NCBI RefSeq assembly: GCF_018449795.1
Contig: NZ_JAAVVE010000011.1
Span: 1-64,000, forward strand
Reading direction: 5' to 3'
Source: Sphingomonas sp. dw_22
Lineage (GTDB): Bacteria; Pseudomonadota; Alphaproteobacteria; Sphingomonadales; Sphingomonadaceae
DNA: 64,000 nt
The translations under genes were made by a program, and so were the position numbers. Positions 1 to 11,076 of the stretch are shown one piece after another (the stretch's first letter is position 1; each line of letters begins with the position of its first letter). The notes beneath the pieces are model-generated. The model ran no database searches and had not been told where the DNA came from. It saw only the letters and a list, made by a program, of their open reading frames with translations.

Positions 1-1096
<1,096 letters not shown>

Positions 1097-1097
<1 letters not shown>

Positions 1098-1675
1098 TGC
1101 GCCTGCTCCCCGCCGCTTCTCGCACGGCCATGCCGTGGCGGAACGGCGGCGGGGTGACGACCGAGGTCGCGGCCTCTCCCGAAGGCGCCGGCATCGCCGA
1201 TTTCGACTGGCGCGTGAGCATCGCCCGGATCGATGCCGACGGGCCGTTCTCGGCGTTTCCCGGCATCGACCGGACACTCGTCCTCCTGTCCGGCGGCCCG
1301 GTCGTCCTGACCGCGCCGGACTGGGAGGAGACGCTGACCGAGGGATCGGCCCCGATCGTCTTCGACGGTGCCGATCCCGTCGCGGCGCGCATCGCCGCCC
1401 CCTCCACCGATCTCAACGTGATGAGCCGCCGCGAGCGTTGCCGTCACGTGCTGCGCCTGCTCACACTGCCACAGATCGTGACCGGCGAAGCGCTGGTGAT
1501 CGCCGCCGATGCCGGCATCGCCTGCAACGATCTGGCGCTCGAACCGATGGATGCGCTGCACCTCGCACAGGGCGAAACCGCCGCCCTCCACGGCCCGGCC
1601 GGCGCCCGAATCTGGGCAGTTTCGATCCGAAGCGCCGCGAAAAGCCGCAAATTGCGGGAAACACCCCAGCCGTAA
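1097..1675 (+). CDS. hutD: HutD family protein
   Basis: A 192-residue HutD/Ves-family cupin. The family co-occurs with histidine-utilisation genes; it has been proposed to bind a pathway intermediate and limit Hut flux, but no enzymatic activity is established. The N-terminal MPWRNGGGVTTEV stretch and the following DFDWRVSIARI segment are characteristic of the family. The ATG at 1097 shares its A with the hutU stop codon, which fixes the start and implies co-translation. A longer in-frame reading upstream is only antisense-like noise across hutU. Confidence 0.93.
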
Positions 1676-1759
1676 ACCGGCTGCATCAGTCGGCCCGACA
1701 TGCAATTGGTCGACCGGCTCACCGATACAGGCCCACCTCCTGCCCGGTCGGCACGAAAG

Positions 1760-1776
1760 GTTCATTCGGGGTTCAT
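1760..1776. promoter_or_regulatory. Direct repeat GTTCAT-N5-GTTCAT upstream of the ABC exporter
   Basis: GTTCAT occurs at 1760-1765 and again at 1771-1776, a period of 11 bp (one helical turn), about 75 bp before the exporter start. Head-to-tail repeats with this spacing are typical of OmpR-type response-regulator sites. The repeat is seen directly; the regulator is inference. Confidence 0.35.
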
Positions 1777-1848
1777 GCAGGCACCGCTCTTTCCGTCCAA
1801 GGGTCTGCTGCGCCGCAAAATTAGAATGGACCAATAAGGGTCGAACCA

Positions 1849-3723
<1,875 letters not shown>

Positions 3724-3790
3724 GGCTGCCCGGTTCTTTCCGGGACCGATCGGCGGTCGCGCCTCCAGCATAAACCCCACCCCAATCGTC

Positions 3791-4046
3791 CCCCGGCCGA
3801 AGTGCCGGGGTCCACCGTGCGGCTGGGAGAGCCCCTGGAGCCTGATCCACCGATGTTGAAACACTTTTCCCCGGCGAAGGCCGGGGCCCAGTTTCCACGA
3901 AGTCGAGACGGCAGGATGACGCCTCCAATGCCTCGCGACTGGGCCCCGGCCTTCGCCGGGGAAACCGATTCCAATCGGTTGAATCCGACTCTGGAAACGT
4001 GAGGGGTTCTCTCGCGGATACGTAGACCCCGGCACTTCGGCCGGGG
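3791..4046. repeat. Facing palindrome pair, family R1 (first copy)
   Basis: CCCCGGCCGAAGTGCCGGGG at 3791-3810 is followed by its exact reverse complement at 4027-4046, enclosing an R2 pair. Each arm is itself a near-palindrome with an asymmetric centre (GCCGAAGTGC) that gives it a direction. The same arm, extended by flanking bases GTCCACC, recurs near 12960/13040 and 47326/47406, always as a facing pair. Confidence 0.85.
3866..3964. repeat. Facing palindrome pair, family R2 (first copy)
   Basis: TTTCCCCGGCGAAGGCCGGG begins at 3866 and continues through GCCCAGTTTCC. The reverse complement of the core is at 3939-3964. The pair is nested inside an R1 pair. The same unit forms another pair at 45930-46043. 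Confidence 0.85.
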
Positions 4047-4103
4047 TGCCGTGGGAATTTTACCGCACGCGGCACCCACCAATCCGCGCCGCGGCCCCTT
4101 GAA

Positions 4104-4216
4104 AAATAGGATTTGAGAGCCGACCCCAAGGATCGGCTCTTTCTCATCGTCGAAGCATCTGGAAAGCGCGCGCCGCGCGGAAAGACTCACGCGTGATGGA
4201 GTCAAATGAGTCAACC
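4104..4216. repeat. TAGGATTTG / tandem-9-mer element, copy A
   Basis: It shares with copies at 42014 and 52662 the left block TAGGATTTG and the block GGCTCTTTCTCATCG (ending near 4149), then a variable middle. It ends in two 9-bp units, GAGTCAAAT and GAGTCAACC (4199-4216), the diverged form of the (GTGTCAACC)x2 seen in the other copies. In this copy the left part folds into a perfect 11-bp hairpin (AGAGCCGACCC / GGATCGGCTCT region). Confidence 0.7.
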
Positions 4217-4302
4217 GGCCGGTCAACGGCATCCTGCCGGACCCACGGATTTCCACCAGTCTTCAGTCGACCCGCAACTCGGTGCGGGGACATCCACCAA
4301 AG

Positions 4303-4331
4303 CGAAAAGGGGGCGCCTCACGGACGCCCCC
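4303..4331 (-). terminator. Rho-independent terminator of the M14 peptidase gene
   Basis: Read on the minus strand, GGGGGCG (from 4331) pairs with CGCCCCC across a 9-nt loop and is followed by TTTTCGCTTT. It lies just past the peptidase stop codon at 4338. Confidence 0.7.
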
Positions 4332-4337
4332 TCCCTC

Positions 4338-6920
4338 TCAATGTGCGTACATCAGGTTGAACAGCAGCTTGTAATTGCCATGCGACTGGCCGCGCCACTG
4401 CGGCTCGAAGCCGTAGAGATAGATCTTGCCCTTGCCATAGGGCACTTCCATCGCCGCGGCCTTGCCCTGGATCTTCTCCGGGTGGAGCAGCACGCCGCTG
4501 CGCAGCGGATTGCCGCTGGCCGCATAGGACGCGAGGATCTTGCCGTTGAAGCCGGCCTTGGGCGCGAAGGCCGGGCTGCGCTCGAACATCACGATCGGAT
4601 CGGTGGGCATGCCCGCCGAGGCCGCCGTGCCCGGCTCCAGCAGGATCTGGAGCAGCGCACCCGAGCAGAAGAACTCGTCGCTCTTCACGCCCTTCAGGAT
4701 GTTGGTCACCGGCAGGTCGAACAGGTCGATCACCGCGTCCGAGGCGTTGTTCATCGCGACCAGCGTGCCGCCGTCCGCGACGAACTTCTTCAGCGCCGCG
4801 CCGCCGTCCTCGCCGATACCGCCGGCATAGGGAGCAGGCGCTTCCTTCTCGCTGAAGCCGTTGATGAGCGCGCCGATCGATCCCCGACGCTGCGGGGCCG
4901 CACCCGCCACCGGCGCCGTCGTCGCCGCGGCGACCTGGCGGCCGCCGCTGATGTCCGGCAGGACGATCGTATCGTACTTGCCCGCCAGCCCGGCCTTCAC
5001 ATCGGCGTTGTAGACGCTCTTCGCGCCGAAGCCGTATTGCTCGAAGACCCAGCGGGTCCAGCCCTCGTCGATGTTCGAGCCCCAGGGACGATAGAGGCCT
5101 ACCCGGCCCTTGCGGACCACCTGCCCCATCGGCGCCTGGCTGACGGCCGTGGCGGTCACGCCCAGCGGCGTCACGATCTTCTCCAGCTTGGCGCGGTCGA
5201 TCCCCGAGACCACGATCGACTCGTCCGATCCGGCCGCGAAGCTCGCCTTGCCGCCGGCCGCGAGCACGGCGTTCAGCACCTTGAAGCTGCCGTTGACCTT
5301 GCGGCTGAGAACATAGCTGCTCCCCTGCCCGGTCACGCCGCCCGCCGGCGCATCGGCCTTGGCGACCTTCACCAGCGCGTCGGACAGCCCGGCATCGAGC
5401 GGCGTCTTCACCGCATCGACCTTCACGCCCAGCTGCATCGGCAGCGTCCAGCCGGTGACGTCATAGGGCAGGTCGACGGGCTTGCCGTCGCCGTCCATGA
5501 TCGCGTCCGGATATTTCTGCGGCTCGAACAGCTCCTTGGCGAGGCCCGCGAAAGGCTGCGCCATCAGCACGACGAACGAGCCCGCCGGATAGCTGGTGCC
5601 GCCGATCGTCGCCGGGCTCTTGAGCTGGTGTACGTCCAGTCCATGGCTGATCATGAGCTGCGCGAGCGAGGCCGCCTCGGGCATGTCGGCCTGGCCCGAG
5701 GGGATGACATAGGCGAACGGCCCCTCGGTCGAATAGAGCTTCACCGCGTCGCGGCCCGCCTGGTAGCGGTTATAGAGCAGCGTCTCGCGATATTTCTGCG
5801 CGGTCTCCAGCACCGACATCGACGCGGTGACCATATAGTCCACCGAGTCCTTCAGGTGCCATTCGCCGCCCTTCCAGGGGTCCGGATACCAGATCTGCGC
5901 CTTCAGATCCTTCATGTTGTCCGGGAAGTCCTTGACGTCATAGGTCTTGGGCGTGGCGCTGTCGTGCGCGGTCTCGGTGAAGAACGAGATCGTGTTGCGG
6001 AAGACGTGGATGTAGTCGAGGAAGCCCGGATACCAGTTGTCGAACCGCGCCATCGCGATCGCGCCCGGCTTCTGCTCCTTCTCGAAGCGCGCCATCATGT
6101 TGGTGCCGATCGCGTTGGTCCAGATGCGCATATAGGGGCTGATGTTCGACGAGACCGGATCGGCAAAAGGCGGCATCCAGATGCGCGCGGGGAACGGCGC
6201 GGTCTGATGCTGCGAATACCAGATGACCGGCGAATATTCCTGCTCGGCCGAGTTCACCGCGCGAGTCTCGATCATGTTGAGCATGTAGCCGTCGCGATTG
6301 TTGTCGTGGCCGACATATTCCTGATACAGCCACGGCATCCGGCTCGTCTCATAGGGCGTGCCCAGATACTTGCGATACCAGTCGACGATCATGTCCTGGC
6401 CGTCCGGGTTCAGCGTCGGCCACAGCACCAGGATCACGTCGTCCAGAATCTTGTCGATCTCGGCGTCGTTCTTGGCGGAGAGCAGCTTGTAGGCGAGCGC
6501 CATCGGAAGCTGGTGATCGGCCACTTCGGAGGCGTGCATGCCGCCGTCGATATGGACGATGATCTTGCTGTCCTTGGCCAGCGCCTTCGCCTCGGCGTCG
6601 CTCAGCCCGCGCGGATCGCCCAAGCGGCGCGAGACTTCCTTGTAATGCTCGTACTTGGCGAGATTCTCGGGCGATGAGATCACCGCATATTCGAACGTCT
6701 TGCCCTGCGTGGTCTTGCCCGCGGTGAACATCTTGATGCGGTTGCTCGACGCCGCGAGCTTGTGGAAATAGGCGACCTCTTCCTCGTAGCGTGCGAGATA
6801 GCGATCCTCGCCCACGTCATGGCCCAGCACCGATTTCGGCGTCGGCACTTCCTGGGCGGCGGCCATGCCGGCGCCCAAGGCGATGGCGAGAATGGCGACC
6901 CCGGTCTTCAACTTGCGCAT
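4338..6920 (-). CDS. Secreted M14-family zinc carboxypeptidase-like protein
   Basis: An 860-residue exported peptidase. The chosen ATG at 6920 gives a clear signal peptide (MRKLKTGVAILAIALGAGMA, cleavage near AAAQ, residue ~23) and has GGGAGA upstream; the longer reading adds 21 residues before the signal. The M14 zinc motif is visible as H129-A-S-E132 in GGMHASEVADHQ, and a further His lies in the WYSQHQTAPFP region. The second half is a long non-catalytic region common in large sphingomonad and bacteroidete M14 proteins. It probably trims peptides in the periplasm or outside the cell. It is transcribed alone from the operator-bearing promoter at 7046-7070. Confidence 0.88.
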   Translation of the reverse strand: MRKLKTGVAILAIALGAGMAAAQEVPTPKSVLGHDVGEDRYLARYEEEVAYFHKLAASSNRIKMFTAGKTTQGKTFEYAVISSPENLAKYEHYKEVSRRLGDPRGLSDAEAKALAKDSKIIVHIDGGMHASEVADHQLPMALAYKLLSAKNDAEIDKILDDVILVLWPTLNPDGQDMIVDWYRKYLGTPYETSRMPWLYQEYVGHDNNRDGYMLNMIETRAVNSAEQEYSPVIWYSQHQTAPFPARIWMPPFADPVSSNISPYMRIWTNAIGTNMMARFEKEQKPGAIAMARFDNWYPGFLDYIHVFRNTISFFTETAHDSATPKTYDVKDFPDNMKDLKAQIWYPDPWKGGEWHLKDSVDYMVTASMSVLETAQKYRETLLYNRYQAGRDAVKLYSTEGPFAYVIPSGQADMPEAASLAQLMISHGLDVHQLKSPATIGGTSYPAGSFVVLMAQPFAGLAKELFEPQKYPDAIMDGDGKPVDLPYDVTGWTLPMQLGVKVDAVKTPLDAGLSDALVKVAKADAPAGGVTGQGSSYVLSRKVNGSFKVLNAVLAAGGKASFAAGSDESIVVSGIDRAKLEKIVTPLGVTATAVSQAPMGQVVRKGRVGLYRPWGSNIDEGWTRWVFEQYGFGAKSVYNADVKAGLAGKYDTIVLPDISGGRQVAAATTAPVAGAAPQRRGSIGALINGFSEKEAPAPYAGGIGEDGGAALKKFVADGGTLVAMNNASDAVIDLFDLPVTNILKGVKSDEFFCSGALLQILLEPGTAASAGMPTDPIVMFERSPAFAPKAGFNGKILASYAASGNPLRSGVLLHPEKIQGKAAAMEVPYGKGKIYLYGFEPQWRGQSHGNYKLLFNLMYAH

Positions 6921-7045
6921 TTGCTTTGTCTCCCTTTGCCCGTGAAACCCCTGCGCCTGCGCAAGATCTTGTCCGGCGAGCACGGATCGGGCGGGAGAAC
7001 CGCGCGACCCGGACTACATGGCGATCTTTTCGCTCGTGCAGCATC

Positions 7046-7070
7046 CTAGCCGCGCAATTTGTATATACAA
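7046..7070 (-). promoter_or_regulatory. Promoter and 12-bp palindromic operator of the M14 peptidase gene
   Basis: TTGTATATACAA (7059-7070) is a perfect 12-bp palindrome of the TNGT...ACNA type bound by many GntR-family regulators. On the minus strand its first half can serve as a -35 (TTGTAT), followed after 16 bases by TAGGAT as -10 (~7043-7048). The operator would then overlap the -35, which fits repression. The transcript would carry a ~115-nt leader. The palindrome is seen; the regulator family is inferred. Confidence 0.5.
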
Positions 7071-7095
7071 GAAGGAAAATGGGAGTTCGAAAATA

Positions 7096-9693
7096 TCAGC
7101 CGCCCACCAGCGCGGCGAGATCGATCAAGGCGCGCGGCGCCGAGAGCCCCGGCGAGGTGCCGATATAGCGCGGCACCCAGACGGGGCCGAACTTCGCCTT
7201 GAACGCCCGCAGCCCGGAAAAGCCGTAGAGCCGCTCGCCATGGCCATAGACCGCAGCGCCCAGCCGCGACCAGATCGGCGCCAGCGGCCCGCCCATCAGC
7301 CCCGACAGCGGCGCCAGCCCCAGGTTGAACCGCTCGAACCCCTGCGCCGCACCATATTGCAGCAGCCGCACGAACAGGAAGTCCATCGTGCCGTTGGGTG
7401 TATCGGGCAAATGCCGCATCAGGTCGATCGACATCTCCTCGCGGTTCGGCGTCGCCCAGATATTGGCGAAGGCGATGATCGCGCCGCCCTGCAGCAGCAC
7501 CGCGCAATCGGATCGCGAGAGGTAATCGAGGTCGAACCGCCCCAGGCTGAACCCCTTCTCCGCCCCCGGCTTGCGCGCCAGCCAGGCGTCGGAAACGCGG
7601 GTCAGCTCCTCGCCATGGGCGCGCACCTCGGCCGCCGGGATCACCTCGAAGCTGATGCCGGAGGCCACCGCCTTGTTCACCGAATGCCGCAGCGACTTGT
7701 ACGGGGCACCGGCCAGCTCGAACCCGCCGCGCAGGTCGACCATTGCCTCCTCGCCATATTTCATCGGCTGGAGCCCCAGCTCGACGACGAGCGGCAGCAT
7801 GTCGATGCTCACCTGGAACAGGCAGAGCCGCCCGCGCGCCGCGTCGCAGCGCCGCCGCAGCTCCCAGATCAGCTCCGGCCAGGCCGCCGCCGGGCCGACG
7901 GGATCGCCCATCACGATCCAGGTGCGCCCCTGCACGCGATACATCAGGAAGGCGTCGCCCGCCGGCGAGACCAGGAAGTCCTTGTCGCCGGTGAAGGCGA
8001 GCATCGCATCCGCCCTGCCCGACTCCGCGATGGCGCGTTCGGCGACATCCGGGGGCAGCGTGTCCCGTCCGCCCGCGCGCGGCGCCGCCGACATGAGCTG
8101 CCAGAACGCCCAGCCGCCGACCAGCATCGTCGCCCCCAGCGAGGCGCGCAGGAAGCGCGGCGCATTGCCCCGCCACGCGAAATCCCACCACAGGGCGTCC
8201 GAATACGTCACGTGCTTATAGGCGAAGAAGCCCGCCCAGATGCTCAGCGCCAGCGCGATCAGCGCCGCCGCCCACCACCAGCGCGCGAACGGCGCCGCGC
8301 CGATCCCCGTCGTCCGGTAAAAGGCCGGCCGGCTATATTGCAGCAGCCCCGCGACCATGAGCAGCACGATCGCCTCCTCATAGTCGAAGCCCTTGAGCAG
8401 CGAGAACAGCGCGCCCGCCAGCAGCAGCGCCCGCCCCGCCAGGAAGCCGCTGCGCAGCCGTGCCTGCAGGGCAGGCGCGGTCAGCAGCAGCGCCGTCCCC
8501 ACCAGGCTCGCGACGAAGTGCGAAGTCTCGACGAACGGCAGCGGCAACATGCCCTCGAGCGAGAGCATGCGGCCATGCACCGCGGGCAGCGCGCCCGACA
8601 CGAGCAGCACGATCCCGCCGCCGAATACCAGCAGCGCCGCCAGCGAAGGCGCCAGCGCCTGTCCCACGCGCTGCGCAGCCGATAGCCCGGCCGCCAGCGG
8701 GTGCCGCAGCCGATGCCCCTCCAGCCCGATCATCATGCCCCCGGCAACGCCCAGCGGCAGCAGGTAATAGATCACGCGATAGAGCAGCAGCGCCGCGAAC
8801 AGGTCGCTGCTCGCCATCGGCACCAGCGCCAGGATCGTCGCCTCGAACACGCCGACGCCGCCCGGCACATGCGTAATCATCGCGACGATGACCGCCAGCG
8901 CATAGGCAAGGAAAAAGCTGCCGAACAATGCCGGATCGGCATGCGGCACCAGCACGAACAGAGCGCCCGACGCGCAGGCCAGATCGAACGCCGCCACCGC
9001 GATCTGCGCCAGCATCGTCCGCGCGCCCGGCAGCGGCATGCTCGCCGCGCCGATCCGCAGCTCGCGAAGGCCCCGCGCCCTCAGCGCCACCACCAGCACG
9101 ATCGCGCCGACGAACAAGGCACCGATCGCATGCTGCAATCTCGGCCCCAGCTGGAACACGCCGATGTCGATCGGCAGATGCGCGAACAGCAGGGCGACCG
9201 AAGTCACCGCGACGATCCCGGCCCAGAACGTGCCCGAGGCGATCAGCGTGATCCGCGCGACGTCCGCGAACTCCAGCCCCGCCGCCGAATAGGCCCGCAG
9301 CCGCGCCGATCCGCCGGTGAACAGCGACAGCCCCAGGTTATGGCTGAGCGTATAGCTGGTGAACGAAGCCAGCGCCGCCGTCCGCCATTTGAGCCGCTTG
9401 CCGATCGTGCGCACCGCGAACCAGTCGTACAGCGTCAGCGCCAGATAGCTGCACGCCGTCAGCACCAGCGCGATCCCCATCCGGTCCGGTCCGATCGCGT
9501 GCAGCGCGTGGCGCACGTCCTTCAGATGCACCTCGGCCAGGATCGAGCGCAGCGCCTCGAACCCCAGCAGCGCGACCGCCAGGATCGCCAGCCCGATCAG
9601 CAGGCGGCGGTTGCGCTTGGCAAGGGCGGCGATGCGGCCGCCGGGACGGGCGGCTGCGCCGGTCAGACTCGTGTCCAGTCCTGTGATTTGCAT
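7096..9693 (-). CDS. mprF: Bifunctional aminoacyl-phosphatidylglycerol synthase/flippase
   Basis: An 865-residue MprF/LpiA homologue. The N-terminal half (to about residue 520) is a multi-helix membrane flippase domain containing SLFTGGSARLRAY and VPGGVGVFEA. The C-terminal ~320 residues form the DUF2156 synthase domain, with MDFLFVRLLQYG and FNLGLAPLSGL. The family transfers lysine (sometimes alanine) from aminoacyl-tRNA to phosphatidylglycerol and flips the product, lowering envelope negative charge and protecting against cationic peptides and acid. It is the last gene of the virJ-DUF2147-mprF operon; its ATG lies inside the end of the DUF2147 gene (31-bp overlap). The amino acid specificity cannot be read. 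Confidence 0.92.
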   Translation of the reverse strand: MQITGLDTSLTGAAARPGGRIAALAKRNRRLLIGLAILAVALLGFEALRSILAEVHLKDVRHALHAIGPDRMGIALVLTACSYLALTLYDWFAVRTIGKRLKWRTAALASFTSYTLSHNLGLSLFTGGSARLRAYSAAGLEFADVARITLIASGTFWAGIVAVTSVALLFAHLPIDIGVFQLGPRLQHAIGALFVGAIVLVVALRARGLRELRIGAASMPLPGARTMLAQIAVAAFDLACASGALFVLVPHADPALFGSFFLAYALAVIVAMITHVPGGVGVFEATILALVPMASSDLFAALLLYRVIYYLLPLGVAGGMMIGLEGHRLRHPLAAGLSAAQRVGQALAPSLAALLVFGGGIVLLVSGALPAVHGRMLSLEGMLPLPFVETSHFVASLVGTALLLTAPALQARLRSGFLAGRALLLAGALFSLLKGFDYEEAIVLLMVAGLLQYSRPAFYRTTGIGAAPFARWWWAAALIALALSIWAGFFAYKHVTYSDALWWDFAWRGNAPRFLRASLGATMLVGGWAFWQLMSAAPRAGGRDTLPPDVAERAIAESGRADAMLAFTGDKDFLVSPAGDAFLMYRVQGRTWIVMGDPVGPAAAWPELIWELRRRCDAARGRLCLFQVSIDMLPLVVELGLQPMKYGEEAMVDLRGGFELAGAPYKSLRHSVNKAVASGISFEVIPAAEVRAHGEELTRVSDAWLARKPGAEKGFSLGRFDLDYLSRSDCAVLLQGGAIIAFANIWATPNREEMSIDLMRHLPDTPNGTMDFLFVRLLQYGAAQGFERFNLGLAPLSGLMGGPLAPIWSRLGAAVYGHGERLYGFSGLRAFKAKFGPVWVPRYIGTSPGLSAPRALIDLAALVGG

Positions 9694-10067
9694 AGGAACC
9701 CCGCGATCAGGCAGCCCGAGATGCGCAGCGTGTTGGGCGCGCTCTGGACGATGTGCGAGGAGAAGCTGCGGCCCATGTCGGGCACATAGACGGTGCCGGA
9801 CCAGCGCTGACGGCCCGAAGGGCGATAGTCGCGCAGCAACTGCGTGCCGATCAGGTTGGTCACGCCGGCTTCACGCGCATCCGCCATCGCCTCGGGCGTG
9901 GCGTTGACGATCTTGCCGCAAAGCTCGTTGCCGCATTGCTCCACGCGCACCGCGATCGTGTGCTTCGGGTTCTCCCAGGTGCCGATCGGCGTGTCGGCGA
10001 CGGGCGGGGCCGCCCAGGCCGCGGTCGCGGCGCCGATCAGCAGCAGGGGCAAGGCCAACACTCTCAT
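9663..10067 (-). CDS. DUF2147 family exported protein
   Basis: A 134-residue protein with a signal peptide (MRVLALPLLLIGAATAAWA) and then a DUF2147-type small beta-barrel: GTWENP, a conserved Cys pair in EQCGNELCGKI, and later GCLIAGFLCKSQDWTRV. Its function is unknown; DUF2147 proteins are periplasmic and are induced by envelope stress in some species. It sits between virJ and mprF, overlapping the stop of the first (4 bp, ATGA) and the start of the second (31 bp), so its production is tied to theirs. This suggests a part in phospholipid aminoacylation or envelope charge control, which is inference from position. Confidence 0.85.
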   Translation of the reverse strand: MRVLALPLLLIGAATAAWAAPPVADTPIGTWENPKHTIAVRVEQCGNELCGKIVNATPEAMADAREAGVTNLIGTQLLRDYRPSGRQRWSGTVYVPDMGRSFSSHIVQSAPNTLRISGCLIAGFLCKSQDWTRV

Positions 10068-10834
10068 TTCGAAGGCTCCATCGGTTCGGGAACAAGGGTG
10101 CCGAGCGCGGCGAAGATCGTCCGCACCAGCAGATCGTGATCGTTGTTCAGGAAATGCCCGCCCGGCAGCGCGATCCGCCGCACGTTCGGCGTCAGCATCA
10201 GCGGGCAGAGGCTGTCGGGCTCCAGTTCGCCGCGGATGCAGGTGATCGGCACCCAATCGAGCTTGCGCGTGCTGGAGGCATCGGCATCGGGCGTGCCGTG
10301 ATAGGCGATGTTGGTGGGATCGGCACGGAAATAGGCGGTTTCCCCCGGCACGACGAGCACCACCGCCGCGATCCGCGCGCGCAGGTCCGGCGCCAGCGAC
10401 ACCAGCCCCACGCGCACCATGTCGGCGCCGAAGGATTGCCCCATCACGATCAGCCGCTGCGCGCCGGTCCGCTTGAGCGTGTCGCGCATGGCATCGGCGA
10501 CGATCGCATCGACCTCCTCCTGGCTGCGATGCGTCGCGAATGCAGTCGAGGAACTCACGGCCAGCACCGGCACGCCCGCCTTGGCCAGCGCGCCCGCGAC
10601 ATAGGGGCCCATGCCGAAGCGTAACCCCATGTCGCCGGAGAAATAGACCGCCGCCACCGGCTTGCGCCCGCCCTCGATGCCGAACAGGTGGATCGGATCG
10701 CGATCGAAGAAACCCGCGGCGGCATACAGCGCCAGGACCGCTCCTGCGAATATGGCGGTGGCGAGCGCGGTCCATCCCTTCCAGCCGCGCGGGATGATCC
10801 GGAAGCGACGTTGCGCCTGAACAGGTTGAATCAT
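10064..10834 (-). CDS. virJ: VirJ/AcvB-type hydrolase (lysyl-phosphatidylglycerol hydrolase family)
   Basis: A 256-residue membrane-anchored alpha/beta hydrolase. One N-terminal membrane segment (~residues 22-40) precedes the VirJ domain, with VYFSGDMGLR, nucleophile Ser in VMGQSFGADMVR and a C-terminal His in LPGGHFLNNDHDLL. AcvB of Agrobacterium, of this family, hydrolyses lysyl-phosphatidylglycerol, and related atvA genes accompany lpiA (mprF) in rhizobia. Here the gene leads the operon that ends in mprF, giving a synthesis/hydrolysis pair. ATG 10834 is chosen because GAGGG precedes it; a GTG seven codons upstream (10855) is possible. Confidence 0.85.
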   Translation of the reverse strand: MIQPVQAQRRFRIIPRGWKGWTALATAIFAGAVLALYAAAGFFDRDPIHLFGIEGGRKPVAAVYFSGDMGLRFGMGPYVAGALAKAGVPVLAVSSSTAFATHRSQEEVDAIVADAMRDTLKRTGAQRLIVMGQSFGADMVRVGLVSLAPDLRARIAAVVLVVPGETAYFRADPTNIAYHGTPDADASSTRKLDWVPITCIRGELEPDSLCPLMLTPNVRRIALPGGHFLNNDHDLLVRTIFAALGTLVPEPMEPSK

Positions 10835-11076
10835 CGCATTGCCCTCACGCGGCACCCGGAAATCGTCGCGAGATCCCGCCTGCCGCCCAGTTTTCGCGCC
10901 CTCGATCGCGCCCGCTACGCCTGACTACATGAATGGACGATAGACGAAACGCCCCAAATCCACGTTCGGGCGAGATACATAGGCGCGCCGAAGGGACGAT
11001 GCGCTCACCCTTTAGGATGATGGCGATTCGGCCGAACGCGCCTAGCGTGGCGACACCCAGCAGAAAGGGGTTTCCC

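Larger units (their letters stand above)
3724..4337. other. 614-bp gene-free repeat zone
   Basis: No credible gene lies between the exporter stop and the M14 peptidase stop (convergent). In order it holds an outer pair of facing palindromes (3791-3810 and 4027-4046), an inner pair of a second palindrome family (3866-3897 and 3939-3964), one copy of the TAGGATTTG/tandem-9-mer element (4104-4216) and a minus-strand terminator (4303-4331). Long frames crossing it are shadows. Confidence 0.8.

Noticed and set aside
4206-6677. 823-residue plus-strand open frame
   Set aside because: Antisense to the M14 peptidase, which has a signal peptide, zinc motif and terminator.
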